Below are positions 16,615 to 25,034 of a stretch of 64,000 bases of DNA, piece by piece. Position numbers and translations under genes: made by a program. Every line of letters begins with the position of its first letter. Position 1 is the first letter of the stretch. The notes under the pieces are model-generated. The model was not told the origin of the DNA and ran no database searches. It saw nothing but the letters and a program-made list of their open reading frames with translations. The DNA comes from Bacillus safensis FO-36b. GTDB lineage: Bacteria > Bacillota > Bacilli > Bacillales > Bacillaceae. The stretch covers positions 372,001-436,000 of the forward strand of contig NZ_ASJD01000001.1 of NCBI RefSeq assembly GCF_000691165.1, in the 5' to 3' direction.

Positions 16615-18036
16615 ATGTTAACAAGCCTGAAAAAAGAGTTTTGGTTTATCGTTGGGTCACAGCATTTATATGGTGATGAAGCACTGAAAAAAGTAAAAGC
16701 AGATGCACAAAAGATGACGGATGCTTTAAATGAGAGCGGTTTACTTCCTTATCCAGTGATCTTGCAGGACCTGGCTGTCAGTGCCGATCAAATCACAAAG
16801 CTTATGAAAGAGGTCAATTATCGCGATGAAGTTGTCGGTGTGATGACGTGGATGCATACATTTTCTCCAGCAAAAATGTGGATACGCGGCACCAGTCTTT
16901 TGCAAAAGCCTCTTTTGCATCTTGCTACACAATATTATGAAAAGATTCCGTGGGACACGATCGACATGGACTATATGAATCTCCACCAATCCGCACATGG
17001 AGACAGAGAATATGGCTATATTAATGCACGTTTAAATAAACAAAACCAAATTGTGACCGGTCATTGGTCAAAGCCGGAAGTGCAGCAGCAAATTGCGGAT
17101 TGGATGGATGTTGCGGCTGCCTATCATGAGAGCTTTCACATCAAAGTAGCCCGGTTTGGTGACAACATGCGGCATGTGGCTGTGACAGAAGGCGATAAAA
17201 TCGAAGCACAGATTCAATTAGGATGGACCGTTGACTACTTTGGAATAGGCGATCTCGTCGAATATGTAAATGCAGTAGATGACGAAGAGGTAGATGCATT
17301 ATTTGCTGAGTATTTAACGCAATATGATGTGAATTATGGAACGTATTCAGTTGAAGAGTGGGAAAAAAGTGTCAAGGTGCAGGCGCGATATGAGATCGCC
17401 ATCAAACGTTTCTTAGATGAAGGCGGCTATCATGCCTTTACAACAAACTTTGAAGATTTACATGGGATGAAGCAGCTGCCTGGACTTGCGGTACAGCGGC
17501 TGATGGCAAAGGGCTACGGCTTTGCTGGGGAAGGTGATTGGAAAACGGCCGCACTGGACCGCTTATTAAAAGTGATGAGCCATCATCAATCCACTGGTTT
17601 TATGGAGGACTACACATATGAAATGACGTTTGGAGAGGAAGCAGTGCTGCAATCTCATATGCTGGAAGTAGATCCAGCGCTCGCCCATACAAAACCTGTC
17701 ATTGTCGTGTCTCCACTTGGAATTGGAAACCGGGAAGATCCAGCACGTCTTGTGTTTGATGGAAAAGCAGGCGAGGGTGTCGTTGTCTCTATAGCGGATT
17801 TTGGAACACATTTCAAATGGCTCATACAAGAAGTCGAAGCCTTTGAGCCAGAGGAAGCAGCACCTCATTTACCAGTTGCGCGTGTATTGTGGAAAATCAA
17901 ACCGAATTTTCAGGATGGCGTCAAAGCATGGATTAAAGAAGGCGGGGGCCATCATACAGTCGTGTCTCTCAATTTAAAGGTTGATCAAATTGTTCACTTT
18001 GCAAAGCTAGCCAATGCAGAATATGTGGTTTTATAG
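16615..18036 (+). CDS. araA: L-arabinose isomerase
   Basis: A 473-residue enzyme of the usual family length near 475. It begins LKKEFWFIVGSQHLYGDEAL; later segments WMHTFSPAKMWIRG, FGDNMRHVAVTEGDK, GFAGEGDWKTAALDRL and EGGGHHTVVSL are family hallmarks, and the conserved Glu and His residues bind manganese. It converts L-arabinose to L-ribulose in the cytoplasm. It follows araD closely behind AAACGAGGG. B. subtilis has the order araABD, so BDA here is a rearranged operon. Confidence 0.96.
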   Translation: MLTSLKKEFWFIVGSQHLYGDEALKKVKADAQKMTDALNESGLLPYPVILQDLAVSADQITKLMKEVNYRDEVVGVMTWMHTFSPAKMWIRGTSLLQKPLLHLATQYYEKIPWDTIDMDYMNLHQSAHGDREYGYINARLNKQNQIVTGHWSKPEVQQQIADWMDVAAAYHESFHIKVARFGDNMRHVAVTEGDKIEAQIQLGWTVDYFGIGDLVEYVNAVDDEEVDALFAEYLTQYDVNYGTYSVEEWEKSVKVQARYEIAIKRFLDEGGYHAFTTNFEDLHGMKQLPGLAVQRLMAKGYGFAGEGDWKTAALDRLLKVMSHHQSTGFMEDYTYEMTFGEEAVLQSHMLEVDPALAHTKPVIVVSPLGIGNREDPARLVFDGKAGEGVVVSIADFGTHFKWLIQEVEAFEPEEAAPHLPVARVLWKIKPNFQDGVKAWIKEGGGHHTVVSLNLKVDQIVHFAKLANAEYVVL

Positions 18037-18049
18037 AAGGGGGAAAGGT

Positions 18050-18097
18050 CTTCTACTGGTTACAGTAGAAGCATCGGGTGAAATGAAAGCGGTTAAT
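18050..18097 (+). promoter_or_regulatory. Intercistronic hairpin and cre-like site before the sugar transporter
   Basis: A perfect 9-base stem, CTTCTACTG-GTTA-CAGTAGAAG (18050-18071), has no T run, so it is more likely an mRNA processing or stability element than a terminator. Next comes ATGAAAGCGGTTAAT (18083-18097), one mismatch from the cre consensus. Confidence 0.5.
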
Positions 18098-18117
18098 TAA
18101 GTGAGGGGGTCATCCAC

Positions 18118-19458
18118 TTGGAGAAAAAAGTGTCAAGCAAATTTATCTTCTTTTTCGGGTCCTTTGCAGGCATCTTATTTGGATATGATATTGGGATTAT
18201 TGCAGGGGCAGAGGGACATATTCAGGAAGAATTTCAGCTCAGCCCATTATGGCTTGGAATCGTTGTCTCTTCATTAATGGGCGGGGCCATCATTGGCTCC
18301 ATCTTAAGCGGTCTCTTAGGGGATAAATTTGGCCGCAGAAAACTCATTTTGGTCTCATCCGTGATCTTTTTTGTCGGGGCGATCGGATCAGCTGTCGCAC
18401 CAGAAGAGATTTCACTCACCATCGCTCGAATCTTTTTAGGGACAGCAGTAGGAACAGCTTCATCTTTGGTTCCTGCTTACATGTCTGAAATCGCTCCTGC
18501 TAAAATCCGCGGGAAATTATCTGGGCTCAATCAGCTCATGATTGTAACGGGTCTATTGCTCAGCTATATTGTTGCGTTTGTGTTTGAGCCCATCCCGGAC
18601 AGCTGGCGCTGGATGCTGGGAAGTGCCGCTTTATTTGCGATCGTGCTTTATATTGGCATGCTGAAGCTTCCTGAATCTCCGAGATATTTGATTAAACACG
18701 GAATGGCTCATAAAGCACGGGAAGTATTAGGATCACTGCGTTCTTCCCGTGAAGAAATCGAATCAGAAATGCAGGAAATTTTAGAAGTCGCCAAAGAAGA
18801 ACGCTCGGGGATTCGTGAATTGTTTCAAAAGAAATTCCGAATGGCTCTTTTCATTGGGGTTGGAATGGCAACCCTTCAGCAAATTCAAGGCGCGAACTCC
18901 ATTGTCTATTATGCAACGAGTATCGCTCGGAATGTAGGTCTTGCGCCGCAGGTCGCCGCAGGTTTTACAGTCATTGTCGGTGTCATTTTCGTCGTCACGA
19001 CCGTGATCTTTTTACAATTTGTTGACCGCTTCGACCGCCGAACGATTCTCACCGTAGGGGGATCGGGCATGGCCCTTTCTTTCTTTGCTCCAGCCGCATT
19101 AGGGGCACTTGGCGTTAGTGAAGGAATTTTAAACTGGGTGACATTGATTTCACTTTGCTGCTTTATTTTGTGCTATGCCTTCTCGTGGGCACCGATCACT
19201 TGGATCATCATCGGCGAAATCTTCCCGCTTTCTGTCAGAGGCATCGGAGCAGGTATCTCTTCTGCCTTTAACTGGACCGGATCGTTAGCAGTTGGACTTG
19301 TTTTCCCTATTCTGGCTGATCAATTCAGCTTTGGGGTCATTTTCTCCTCATTCGGAGTCATCTGCTTAATCGGGCTGTTATTCACCCGATTTGTGCTAGT
19401 CGAGACAAAGGGAAGAAGCTTAGAGCAAATCGAAACCGATATGGCTGCACGTGTATAA
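18118..19458 (+). CDS. Sugar porter of the major facilitator superfamily, probable arabinose permease
   Basis: A 446-residue protein with about 12 membrane segments. Sugar porter signatures are GYDIGIIAGA, GDKFGRRK, PESPRYLIKHG, QQIQGANSIVYYA and the terminal VETKGRSLEQIE. Placement at the end of araBDA makes L-arabinose the likely substrate, taken up with protons as by AraE. It starts at TTG 18118 behind AGGGGGT. The AraE-type assignment is by context; CsbC- and XylE-like proteins are close relatives, so I leave the symbol empty. Confidence 0.88.
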   Translation: MEKKVSSKFIFFFGSFAGILFGYDIGIIAGAEGHIQEEFQLSPLWLGIVVSSLMGGAIIGSILSGLLGDKFGRRKLILVSSVIFFVGAIGSAVAPEEISLTIARIFLGTAVGTASSLVPAYMSEIAPAKIRGKLSGLNQLMIVTGLLLSYIVAFVFEPIPDSWRWMLGSAALFAIVLYIGMLKLPESPRYLIKHGMAHKAREVLGSLRSSREEIESEMQEILEVAKEERSGIRELFQKKFRMALFIGVGMATLQQIQGANSIVYYATSIARNVGLAPQVAAGFTVIVGVIFVVTTVIFLQFVDRFDRRTILTVGGSGMALSFFAPAALGALGVSEGILNWVTLISLCCFILCYAFSWAPITWIIIGEIFPLSVRGIGAGISSAFNWTGSLAVGLVFPILADQFSFGVIFSSFGVICLIGLLFTRFVLVETKGRSLEQIETDMAARV

Positions 19459-19464
19459 ATTTAA

Positions 19465-19501
19465 GAAAACCATCTATCCCATGTGGGTAGATGGTTTTTT
19501 T
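19465..19501 (+). terminator. Terminator of the ara operon
   Basis: Stem AAAACCATCTATCCC / GGGTAGATGGTTTT and a T run. Confidence 0.9.
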
Positions 19502-19712
19502 ACTCAAGCGTCTGTTTGAGCTCATTTGGCAGTAAATCAATCAATTGATCATAGGAAGACAAATCCAGCACTTCAAGCAGTGCGTAATATTTCGCGTAAA
19601 TTTCACTCAGCTGATCAGGATGGTTTGTTTGATATTGATTCAGATGTAATTGAGTTAGTTCAAGTGCAATGTCTAGCTTGTTTCGTTCGAATGGCTGTGT
19701 CGTGTTGATCAT
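19500..19712 (-). CDS. Small hypothetical protein
   Basis: A 70-residue, helix-rich, soluble protein with heptad-like Leu spacing (ALELTQLHLNQYQ, IYAKYYALLEVLDLSSYDQLIDLL). I do not recognise it. The start is ATG 19712 behind AGAGGTGA; the GTG at 19721 lies inside that site. It is convergent with the ara operon. Confidence 0.6.
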   Translation of the reverse strand: MINTTQPFERNKLDIALELTQLHLNQYQTNHPDQLSEIYAKYYALLEVLDLSSYDQLIDLLPNELKQTLE

Positions 19713-19900
19713 ATCGTTCACCTCTTATTTGATAATGAGTGGAAAAAATGCATTGAATAAAAAGAGCTGATGTTTTGTTTTCATGGATGACCTGTCTTCC
19801 TAAGTTATCATTTGTATAATATGTTAAAATTGTCCTTTTGTAAAGATGGAGAAAACGAGGTCGATAGTGGATTTTTTTTAAAATAGACAAGCATCTAATC

Positions 19901-19926
19901 ACGAAAGGTGTCTCTGACATACGATA
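19901..19926 (+). promoter_or_regulatory. Sigma-K-type promoter of the cotD-like gene
   Basis: AC at 19901-19902, 15 bases, then CATACGATA (19918-19926), which fits the sigma-K -10 consensus CATANNNTA. Late mother-cell expression fits a coat protein. Confidence 0.7.
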
Positions 19927-19962
19927 GAGTGTAAGTGAAAGACAACTTGAAGGGGTGTTGAG

Positions 19963-20256
19963 ATGAGCCGAAATCGATTAGATGATTTCTTCTTTGGACC
20001 TCGCAGAGGAAACCAAGGAGGAGACGAAACGGTTGTTTTCCCCACACGTCAAATTGTCAACACAAGAACGAATGAACAAACGATCAGAAAAATTCATCCA
20101 ACGCATATCACAAACGTCAATAAAAACATCAAAAGAATCGAAAACTACTATCCTGTCACTGAATCGACTCACAACGAGTATATTGTAGAAGAATACGATT
20201 GCGGCAGTGATTTTAAAAACCCTTGCTGCCGTCCGGTGAAGCGCTGTAAGTGGTAA
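19963..20256 (+). CDS. CotD-family spore coat protein
   Basis: A 97-residue protein. Residues 45-60 (RKIHPTHITNVNKNIKRIENYYP) match the conserved core of the CotD inner-coat family, and the C-terminus is Cys-rich (DCGSDFKNPCCRPVKRCKW), suggesting crosslinking. The N-terminal FFFGPRRGNQGGDETVVFPTRQ replaces the His-rich start of B. subtilis CotD. A sigma-K-type promoter lies about 40 bases upstream, and AAGGGGTG precedes ATG 19963. It is probably assembled into the spore coat by the mother cell. Confidence 0.82.
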   Translation: MSRNRLDDFFFGPRRGNQGGDETVVFPTRQIVNTRTNEQTIRKIHPTHITNVNKNIKRIENYYPVTESTHNEYIVEEYDCGSDFKNPCCRPVKRCKW

Positions 20257-20262
20257 TGAAGG

Positions 20263-20290
20263 GGGCATCCTTTTATGGGATGCCTTTTGT
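20263..20290. terminator. Terminator between the cotD-like gene and the pumilarin cluster
   Basis: Stem GGCATCC / GGGATGCC then TTTTG. It lies between convergent genes and may also end the bacteriocin transcript. Confidence 0.75.
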
Positions 20291-20294
20291 ATGT

Positions 20295-20963
20295 CTAATG
20301 CTCCATTTCATTTAATTGTCCCTGATCCAGCTGGAAGAAACGATTTCCTAACTCTGAATAAAGGTAGCGCTGATGGCTTGTAAATAAAACACATCGATGA
20401 GAGAACTCTTTTTTTAATAAAGAAATCGATTGTATTTGAGAGTCTTCATCAAGAGAGGTAAAAGGCTCGTCAAGAATGATCAGCTCTGGAGATCTTGCCA
20501 CCATACAATTAAAGAAAAGTTTATATCTCATGCCCAATGAATACTGTTTGACAGGCATTTTTAGGGCATGAGTTAAATCAAATGTATCACAAAGCGATAG
20601 AAAGGTCTCTTTGTATAAAACCTTTTCCGACTTTTTCATTTTCCATAAAGACTGGATAAGCTCCATATGCTCGAAACCAGTGAGCGCATCATAGACTAAA
20701 GGTTTATCTGGGATGTATGCTACCAGACTTTTATATTGAGCGGTTCCAGGGTGATGCTGCTCGTTAAGTAAAATCGTTTCTGATGCTGAAGGAAGCAGAC
20801 CTGCGATGATCTTTAAAAGTGTCGATTTACCGCTGCCGTTCTTTCCAATAATACAAGCTCGATCACTTTCTTTCAGATCAAATGACACATGATCGAGAAG
20901 GGGAGAATTCTCTTCTGTTGTTTCATAGCGAAAAGATAGCTGAGACACTTGAAGTTTAGCCAT
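20295..20963 (-). CDS. Circular bacteriocin ABC transporter ATPase (AS-48D-like)
   Basis: A 222-residue ABC ATPase. Walker A is IIGKNGSGKSTLL, the signature is degenerate as QYSLGMRYKL, and Walker B is LIILDEPFTSLD with the switch region FTSHQ. It is the last gene of the pumilarin-type cluster and corresponds in role to As-48D, which powers export and self-protection together with the membrane proteins. The start is ATG 20963 behind TTGGAGGAT and overlaps the preceding gene by eight bases. Role assignment follows AS-48 and is otherwise inference. Confidence 0.85.
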   Translation of the reverse strand: MAKLQVSQLSFRYETTEENSPLLDHVSFDLKESDRACIIGKNGSGKSTLLKIIAGLLPSASETILLNEQHHPGTAQYKSLVAYIPDKPLVYDALTGFEHMELIQSLWKMKKSEKVLYKETFLSLCDTFDLTHALKMPVKQYSLGMRYKLFFNCMVARSPELIILDEPFTSLDEDSQIQSISLLKKEFSHRCVLFTSHQRYLYSELGNRFFQLDQGQLNEMEH

Positions 20964-21501
20964 TGATGAATCCTCCAATAACAAACGCAGTCGTCACAAG
21001 CATATACAAGATCACAGTTGCTAAGGCAGCTTTTTTTGATCCTTCAGCATAGTAAATAATTCCATCATAAAGGATCCGTAAAAGATATAAGTTGAATAAG
21101 AAGGAAACTATTTGAATCAAGAGAAAATAGTGATCTAATTGTAACACCATCACACAATAGATCGCTGCACTATTCACTAATAAAAGAAATGCATTATAAA
21201 CCAAAATAACAAGATACATTTTGCGTAGAATAAAAGCTTTATGAAAAAAATACATATAAATAGAAGTTAGGACAGTACTGAGAAAATTTAAAATGAAATA
21301 AAGCGGGATTGTCAGCAAAAAGATAAAAACAATGCTGGCAAGTTGTTTCCCAGTGGATAAAGGTTCATCTACTAACAAATCAATAATAAAAAATGTTAAA
21401 AAGACAGTCGACACAAATAATGATAGTAAGACAAGGCCTACAATGGTTTTAATTGATTGATTCTGATTGAAAAATTGCTTAGGACGTAGAAGTAGCTCCA
21501 T
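20956..21501 (-). CDS. Yip1-like membrane protein of the bacteriocin cluster
   Basis: A 181-residue protein with about five membrane segments and a cytoplasmic basic N-terminus (ELLLRPKQFFNQNQS), resembling Yip1-domain proteins. It lies between the SpoIIM-like protein and the ATPase and takes the position of As-48C1 in the AS-48 cluster. It probably serves as the permease partner or immunity factor. It starts at ATG 21501 behind AAAGGAGAA. I cannot assign its individual role from sequence. Confidence 0.75.
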   Translation of the reverse strand: MELLLRPKQFFNQNQSIKTIVGLVLLSLFVSTVFLTFFIIDLLVDEPLSTGKQLASIVFIFLLTIPLYFILNFLSTVLTSIYMYFFHKAFILRKMYLVILVYNAFLLLVNSAAIYCVMVLQLDHYFLLIQIVSFLFNLYLLRILYDGIIYYAEGSKKAALATVILYMLVTTAFVIGGFING

Positions 21502-21522
21502 GGAACCGCATTCTCCTTTCTT

Positions 21523-22062
21523 CTATGGTAGATGTACATGGCTAACGTATTGCTCTAAAAGAGATGCCATGAATAAAAGAATGGCTGCTGCAAAAATCAA
21601 TTGAAGCACAGTTAGAGTCAGTTTTTTTAATTCAATTGTTTCTCCTTTTATAAATCGATAGAGATAAATAAAAGGATAAGAGCTGACGATTGAAAACAGA
21701 ATTAATCCAAGGACTTCTACGAAAGCATGAGGCAGGAGTCCTGTGAATAGCTGCTGCGCTTTGTGAATGACAATCAAATACTGAACGAGTTTGCCGATAA
21801 TGTAGCCGTTGTAAAAAAGAATGCCTGCAGACATGATGCCGCCTGTAAAAGCTCCAATTCCTAATATCGCCATTCCAACTTGTAAATTGTTTAAGAAAAT
21901 AGATAGAAAAAACATCTCTTCATCCTTTTTAAGATAAGGAATCTGATCATAAGGAAGAAGGCTTCCGATTAGCACAGCTGCAATAAAGATAGCAGCGTAG
22001 AGGTAACCGAGGCGTAGAATCAGTCTATTCTCCGATATAAAACATCTTATTTTTTTCAACAT
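21523..22062 (-). CDS. SpoIIM/DUF95-type membrane protein of the bacteriocin cluster
   Basis: A 179-residue membrane protein with the DUF95/SpoIIM features LLPHAFVEVLGLILFS and an internal GIGAFTGGIMSAGILFYNGYIIG. DUF95 proteins occur in essentially all circular bacteriocin clusters (As-48C and equivalents), where they take part in maturation, secretion or immunity. The start is ATG 22062 behind AAAGGG and lies within the end of the upstream gene, so translation is coupled. Confidence 0.85.
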   Translation of the reverse strand: MLKKIRCFISENRLILRLGYLYAAIFIAAVLIGSLLPYDQIPYLKKDEEMFFLSIFLNNLQVGMAILGIGAFTGGIMSAGILFYNGYIIGKLVQYLIVIHKAQQLFTGLLPHAFVEVLGLILFSIVSSYPFIYLYRFIKGETIELKKLTLTVLQLIFAAAILLFMASLLEQYVSHVHLP

Positions 22063-23794
22063 ATTCAATCCCTTTATAGATGGTCTTGCGGCATAACACC
22101 CAGCAAATCACTGAAACGATCACAAAATATAAAGCAAACAGAACGCTTATGAGACTTGTAGAATGCTGCAAAATAGGTAGAAAAGAGGTCAAGATCATAT
22201 AGTACATGAAAGGCAACACGAGAAAATTCCTTGCAAAGGCCTGTCCTTTATCGATAACTTCTATTTCTTCATTGGTTGTCCCTATTTCATGCTCGTGAAT
22301 AAAATTGAATTTTGTTGTGAATGGAAACAAATACAGCTGAATCAATGGAAAAATGTAAAAGCCAATCCCCAATGCCACCAATTGAATGAGCATCTGAACA
22401 TCAAAAAGGTGATATACACTCATGATTGATAGATTAATGAAAAGTAGAAAGAGTGATGGTATAGAAAATAAACAATAAAATAACTGGATTTTTGATAAGA
22501 AAAACTGCATAAGAGATGTTTGAGAAAGCTCATAGAGCCAAATATTCTTTTTTTCAGCACTCAAAGAAAATATAGAAGGGGTCAGCATTCTCATTTCATA
22601 TGTTTGATTAGCTAAAATCATCACATTTAATGTGAATAATATCTGAATTTGCAAAGCTTGATGATCAATAAGCGAGATCAAACCTGTCATAACCCCGACA
22701 TAGAAGAAGGCTTCATATGACATGAACATATAATTAAAAAACTCTTTAGACAGCAGCCACCTTTTTTCTTTTAACACCTTAAGGTCTTTTTGAATCAACA
22801 TATTCTTTTGAAACAGCGAGCCCTGAATTTTATCAAGTGCTTGAAAGTACCAATAATATAAATCTCTAAAATGTTTTGAGCTTTGATCATGCTCTTTCCC
22901 AGTCGGAATCCAGCGAACAGGAGTCTTCATGACGAGTGTTGCAGCTAATATCACCACGAAAAATGTGACAGGTGAAGTAAAAAGCGCTAGAAATTGTAGA
23001 AATACCGAATCCTGTGAAAATAAAGCATGATGGATTTGCTGAAGATTATTCTGATATAAAGACACCAAGTTGTTTGAAAGTGTAATCCAAAACGCATCTT
23101 CTGCAAGCGAAGAAATTGATTGAAAAAGTTGTCGGAAGGTGTGATAAAAAGGGAAAATAACGTTCGATATTAGAACCCTTCCGAATAAGAAGAAAAGTAA
23201 AGAGATGCTTGCGAAAAAAAGAACACGAATGATCCCAATTTTTTTTACGACAATGTTATAGATGTAAGCACCAAATATCTTATTGCTGACGATAAAAAGT
23301 AAGAAGCCTGTCAATAAAACATTGAGATGCTTCAACCAAAATATCCAGTCATGTGTTTGAGCAATGAAATATTGAAAGAGAAAATAAATCAAATAAGTAC
23401 TCAAGCTCGTAAATAGAAGCCATACCAACTCTGAAAATAAAAGCGTTTGAAAAAGGCGTCTCGCGGAAACAGGTGCAAGCTGTATTAACTCTTCAAAAGG
23501 AAGAATATGCGTTCTTCTATAAGATTCAATTCCTTTGACAATAGAGAAAAGGAACAAAAATATCACAAAAGCACTTTCCCATTCTATTTGATAGACCGAA
23601 GAGTAAAGATATGAATAAATAACGAATACAATCAGGCATCCGAATAAAGTATCAAGAATGCAAGAAAATAATATGTATTGTTTAGAAGAAAACGATTTGA
23701 AAAATGAAACCCTGCGTATTATAAACTGAGCTAGATTTGAATATTGTTGTTTCATTCTAATTGATAGAAGTAGTGATAATAATGGATATAACAT
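22025..23794 (-). CDS. Large multispanning protein of the bacteriocin cluster (AS-48B-like)
   Basis: A 589-residue membrane protein with about a dozen hydrophobic segments in two halves separated by a charged region near residues 300-350, resembling an ABC-2 type permease duplication. It follows the precursor gene and is the positional equivalent of As-48B, a candidate for leader removal, cyclisation or export. The start is ATG 23794, preceded by GCAGGTGAGAAG; an in-frame ATG lies 13 codons upstream inside the attenuator hairpin. No protease motif is evident. Confidence 0.8.
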   Translation of the reverse strand: MLYPLLSLLLSIRMKQQYSNLAQFIIRRVSFFKSFSSKQYILFSCILDTLFGCLIVFVIYSYLYSSVYQIEWESAFVIFLFLFSIVKGIESYRRTHILPFEELIQLAPVSARRLFQTLLFSELVWLLFTSLSTYLIYFLFQYFIAQTHDWIFWLKHLNVLLTGFLLFIVSNKIFGAYIYNIVVKKIGIIRVLFFASISLLFFLFGRVLISNVIFPFYHTFRQLFQSISSLAEDAFWITLSNNLVSLYQNNLQQIHHALFSQDSVFLQFLALFTSPVTFFVVILAATLVMKTPVRWIPTGKEHDQSSKHFRDLYYWYFQALDKIQGSLFQKNMLIQKDLKVLKEKRWLLSKEFFNYMFMSYEAFFYVGVMTGLISLIDHQALQIQILFTLNVMILANQTYEMRMLTPSIFSLSAEKKNIWLYELSQTSLMQFFLSKIQLFYCLFSIPSLFLLFINLSIMSVYHLFDVQMLIQLVALGIGFYIFPLIQLYLFPFTTKFNFIHEHEIGTTNEEIEVIDKGQAFARNFLVLPFMYYMILTSFLPILQHSTSLISVLFALYFVIVSVICWVLCRKTIYKGIEYVEKNKMFYIGE

Positions 23795-23810
23795 CTTCTC
23801 ACCTGCATAA

Positions 23811-23847
23811 AAATTTAAATAGAAGGAGAACAAAGTCTCCTTCTATT
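23811..23847 (-). terminator. Attenuator hairpin after the bacteriocin precursor
   Basis: On the minus strand, AATAGAAGGAGA and TCTCCTTCTATT form a 12-base stem followed by an AT-rich tail. Located between precursor and downstream genes, it would leave more precursor mRNA than transporter mRNA. Confidence 0.75.
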
Positions 23848-23863
23848 GGGTCATAAAATTGAA

Positions 23864-24190
23864 TTACCAAGCAATAACAGCTTTACGGCCTTTTTTCTTA
23901 ATTTCGTTTTTAAGGTACTGACGAATTGTCTCTTTACCAGCCGCTGCAATGAGAGAAAGACCACCTGATCCTACAGCAGTTAAAATGGAGACAATTGTTG
24001 TAACAGCCCCGCCCGCTTCAACCACGTTCAGAACAACAGCTGCAACACTGCCTGGAATACCAAATTCTTTTGCTAGATCAGCAACGGGCAGCATTTGTAG
24101 CGAGAAGGAAAAAAGAGCTAGCATAAGGAATCCTACTGCTAAAGCACCAAAAAGAACATGTAGTTTGATTTCATTTCTTGTTTCTGTCAT
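23864..24190 (-). CDS. Pumilarin-type circular bacteriocin precursor
   Basis: A 108-residue precursor. Residues 1-38 form a leader with a hydrophobic helix ending PVAD. Residues 39-108 (starting [20 protein letters not shown], ending KGRKAVIAW) form a 70-residue core strongly resembling enterocin AS-48 and, as I know it, pumilarin. The leader is removed and L39 is joined to W108 to give a head-to-tail cyclic, cationic five-helix peptide that permeabilises target membranes. It starts at ATG 24190 behind AAGGGAGGAA. It is the first gene of a five-gene minus-strand cluster. Confidence 0.95.
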   Translation of the reverse strand: MTETRNEIKLHVLFGALAVGFLMLALFSFSLQMLPVADLAKEFGIPGSVAAVVLNVVEAGGAVTTIVSILTAVGSGGLSLIAAAGKETIRQYLKNEIKKKGRKAVIAW

Positions 24191-24228
24191 ATCAAATTCC
24201 TCCCTTTTTTGTATTTTTATTACTATTT

Positions 24229-24273
24229 TATCTTAAGATATCTTTTAGTTCATCGCAATCCTTTTTTTTCATT
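24229..24273 (-). promoter_or_regulatory. Promoter of the bacteriocin cluster with overlapping palindromes
   Basis: On the minus strand, TTGCGA, 17 bases, TAAGAT is followed by the precursor ribosome-binding site. Two overlapping perfect palindromes, TATCTTAAGATA (24229-24240) and AAGATATCTT (24235-24244), cover the -10 region and could be an operator. The rest of 24191-24514 shows no further gene. Confidence 0.5.
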
Positions 24274-24514
24274 TTTTTCATGAATTAGTTATAGATTAAT
24301 ATAAAAAAGGTGAAAAGATAAGTGAGAAAAGAATCGTTTTTGCTAGAATAAAACACGTAAACATGATCTGAAATACCTTGTTTTCACAGGTGGGAAAGCG
24401 AGTCTAATTTGCATATAGGTAAAGAGATATGTGCAGAGGGACCAATATCCTTTGATCAAAATCTTCTTTCAAGATAAAATTGGAAGTATCCATCATTCTT
24501 TTGGAGGCGGTTTT

Positions 24515-25018
24515 CTGAATATTCGATTGTTAACACCAGATGATGCTGAAGAATATGCGGCACTCAGACTAGAAGCACTGCGATTAAATCCAGAGGGTTT
24601 TGCGATGAGCTATGAGGAAGAGCAAATCAATACAAAGGACAAATATAAAGCGCGTTTTGCTTCGGCCCAATCTATGTGGACTTTTGGCGCTTTTCATCAA
24701 GGGCAGCTTGTGGGGGCAGTCACGCTCATCCAAGAAACCTTGCAGAAGTTAAAGCACCGAGCGAATCTGACAGCGATGTATGTAACACCTAGTGCCCGCG
24801 GAGAAGGAGCAGGCCAGGCCTTGATGACAAAAGCTCTTTCCTTTGCGCGAGAACGGCAGGATATCGAGCAAATGTATTTATCAGTGGTGACAACTAATCA
24901 CTCAGCCAAGCGCCTCTATCGCTCCGTTGGATTTGAGTCGTACGCTGTCGAAGAAAAAGCGCTAAAATGGGCTGATACATATGCAGATGAGGAAAAAATG
25001 GTTTTATTTTTATCATAG
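24515..25018 (+). CDS. GNAT-family N-acetyltransferase, probable CTG start
   Basis: A 167-residue acetyltransferase. The acetyl-CoA loop motif V-x-P-x-x-R-G-E-G-A-G is present in MYVTPSARGEGAGQALM, followed by VVTTNHSAKRLYRSVGFES. The fold should start at NIRLLTPDDAEEYAALR. The only codon correctly spaced after TTGGAGGCGG (seven bases) is CTG 24515, so I infer a CTG start. The open frame extends upstream to 24431 but has no ribosome-binding site there. The substrate is unknown. It is co-directional with the next gene, 16 bases away. Confidence 0.8.
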   Translation: MNIRLLTPDDAEEYAALRLEALRLNPEGFAMSYEEEQINTKDKYKARFASAQSMWTFGAFHQGQLVGAVTLIQETLQKLKHRANLTAMYVTPSARGEGAGQALMTKALSFARERQDIEQMYLSVVTTNHSAKRLYRSVGFESYAVEEKALKWADTYADEEKMVLFLS

Positions 25019-25034
25019 TCTGGAGGAGATAGAA

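Noticed and set aside
18050-18071. Hairpin between araA and the transporter as a terminator
   Set aside because: Perfect stem but no T run; the transporter is clearly meant to be co-expressed.
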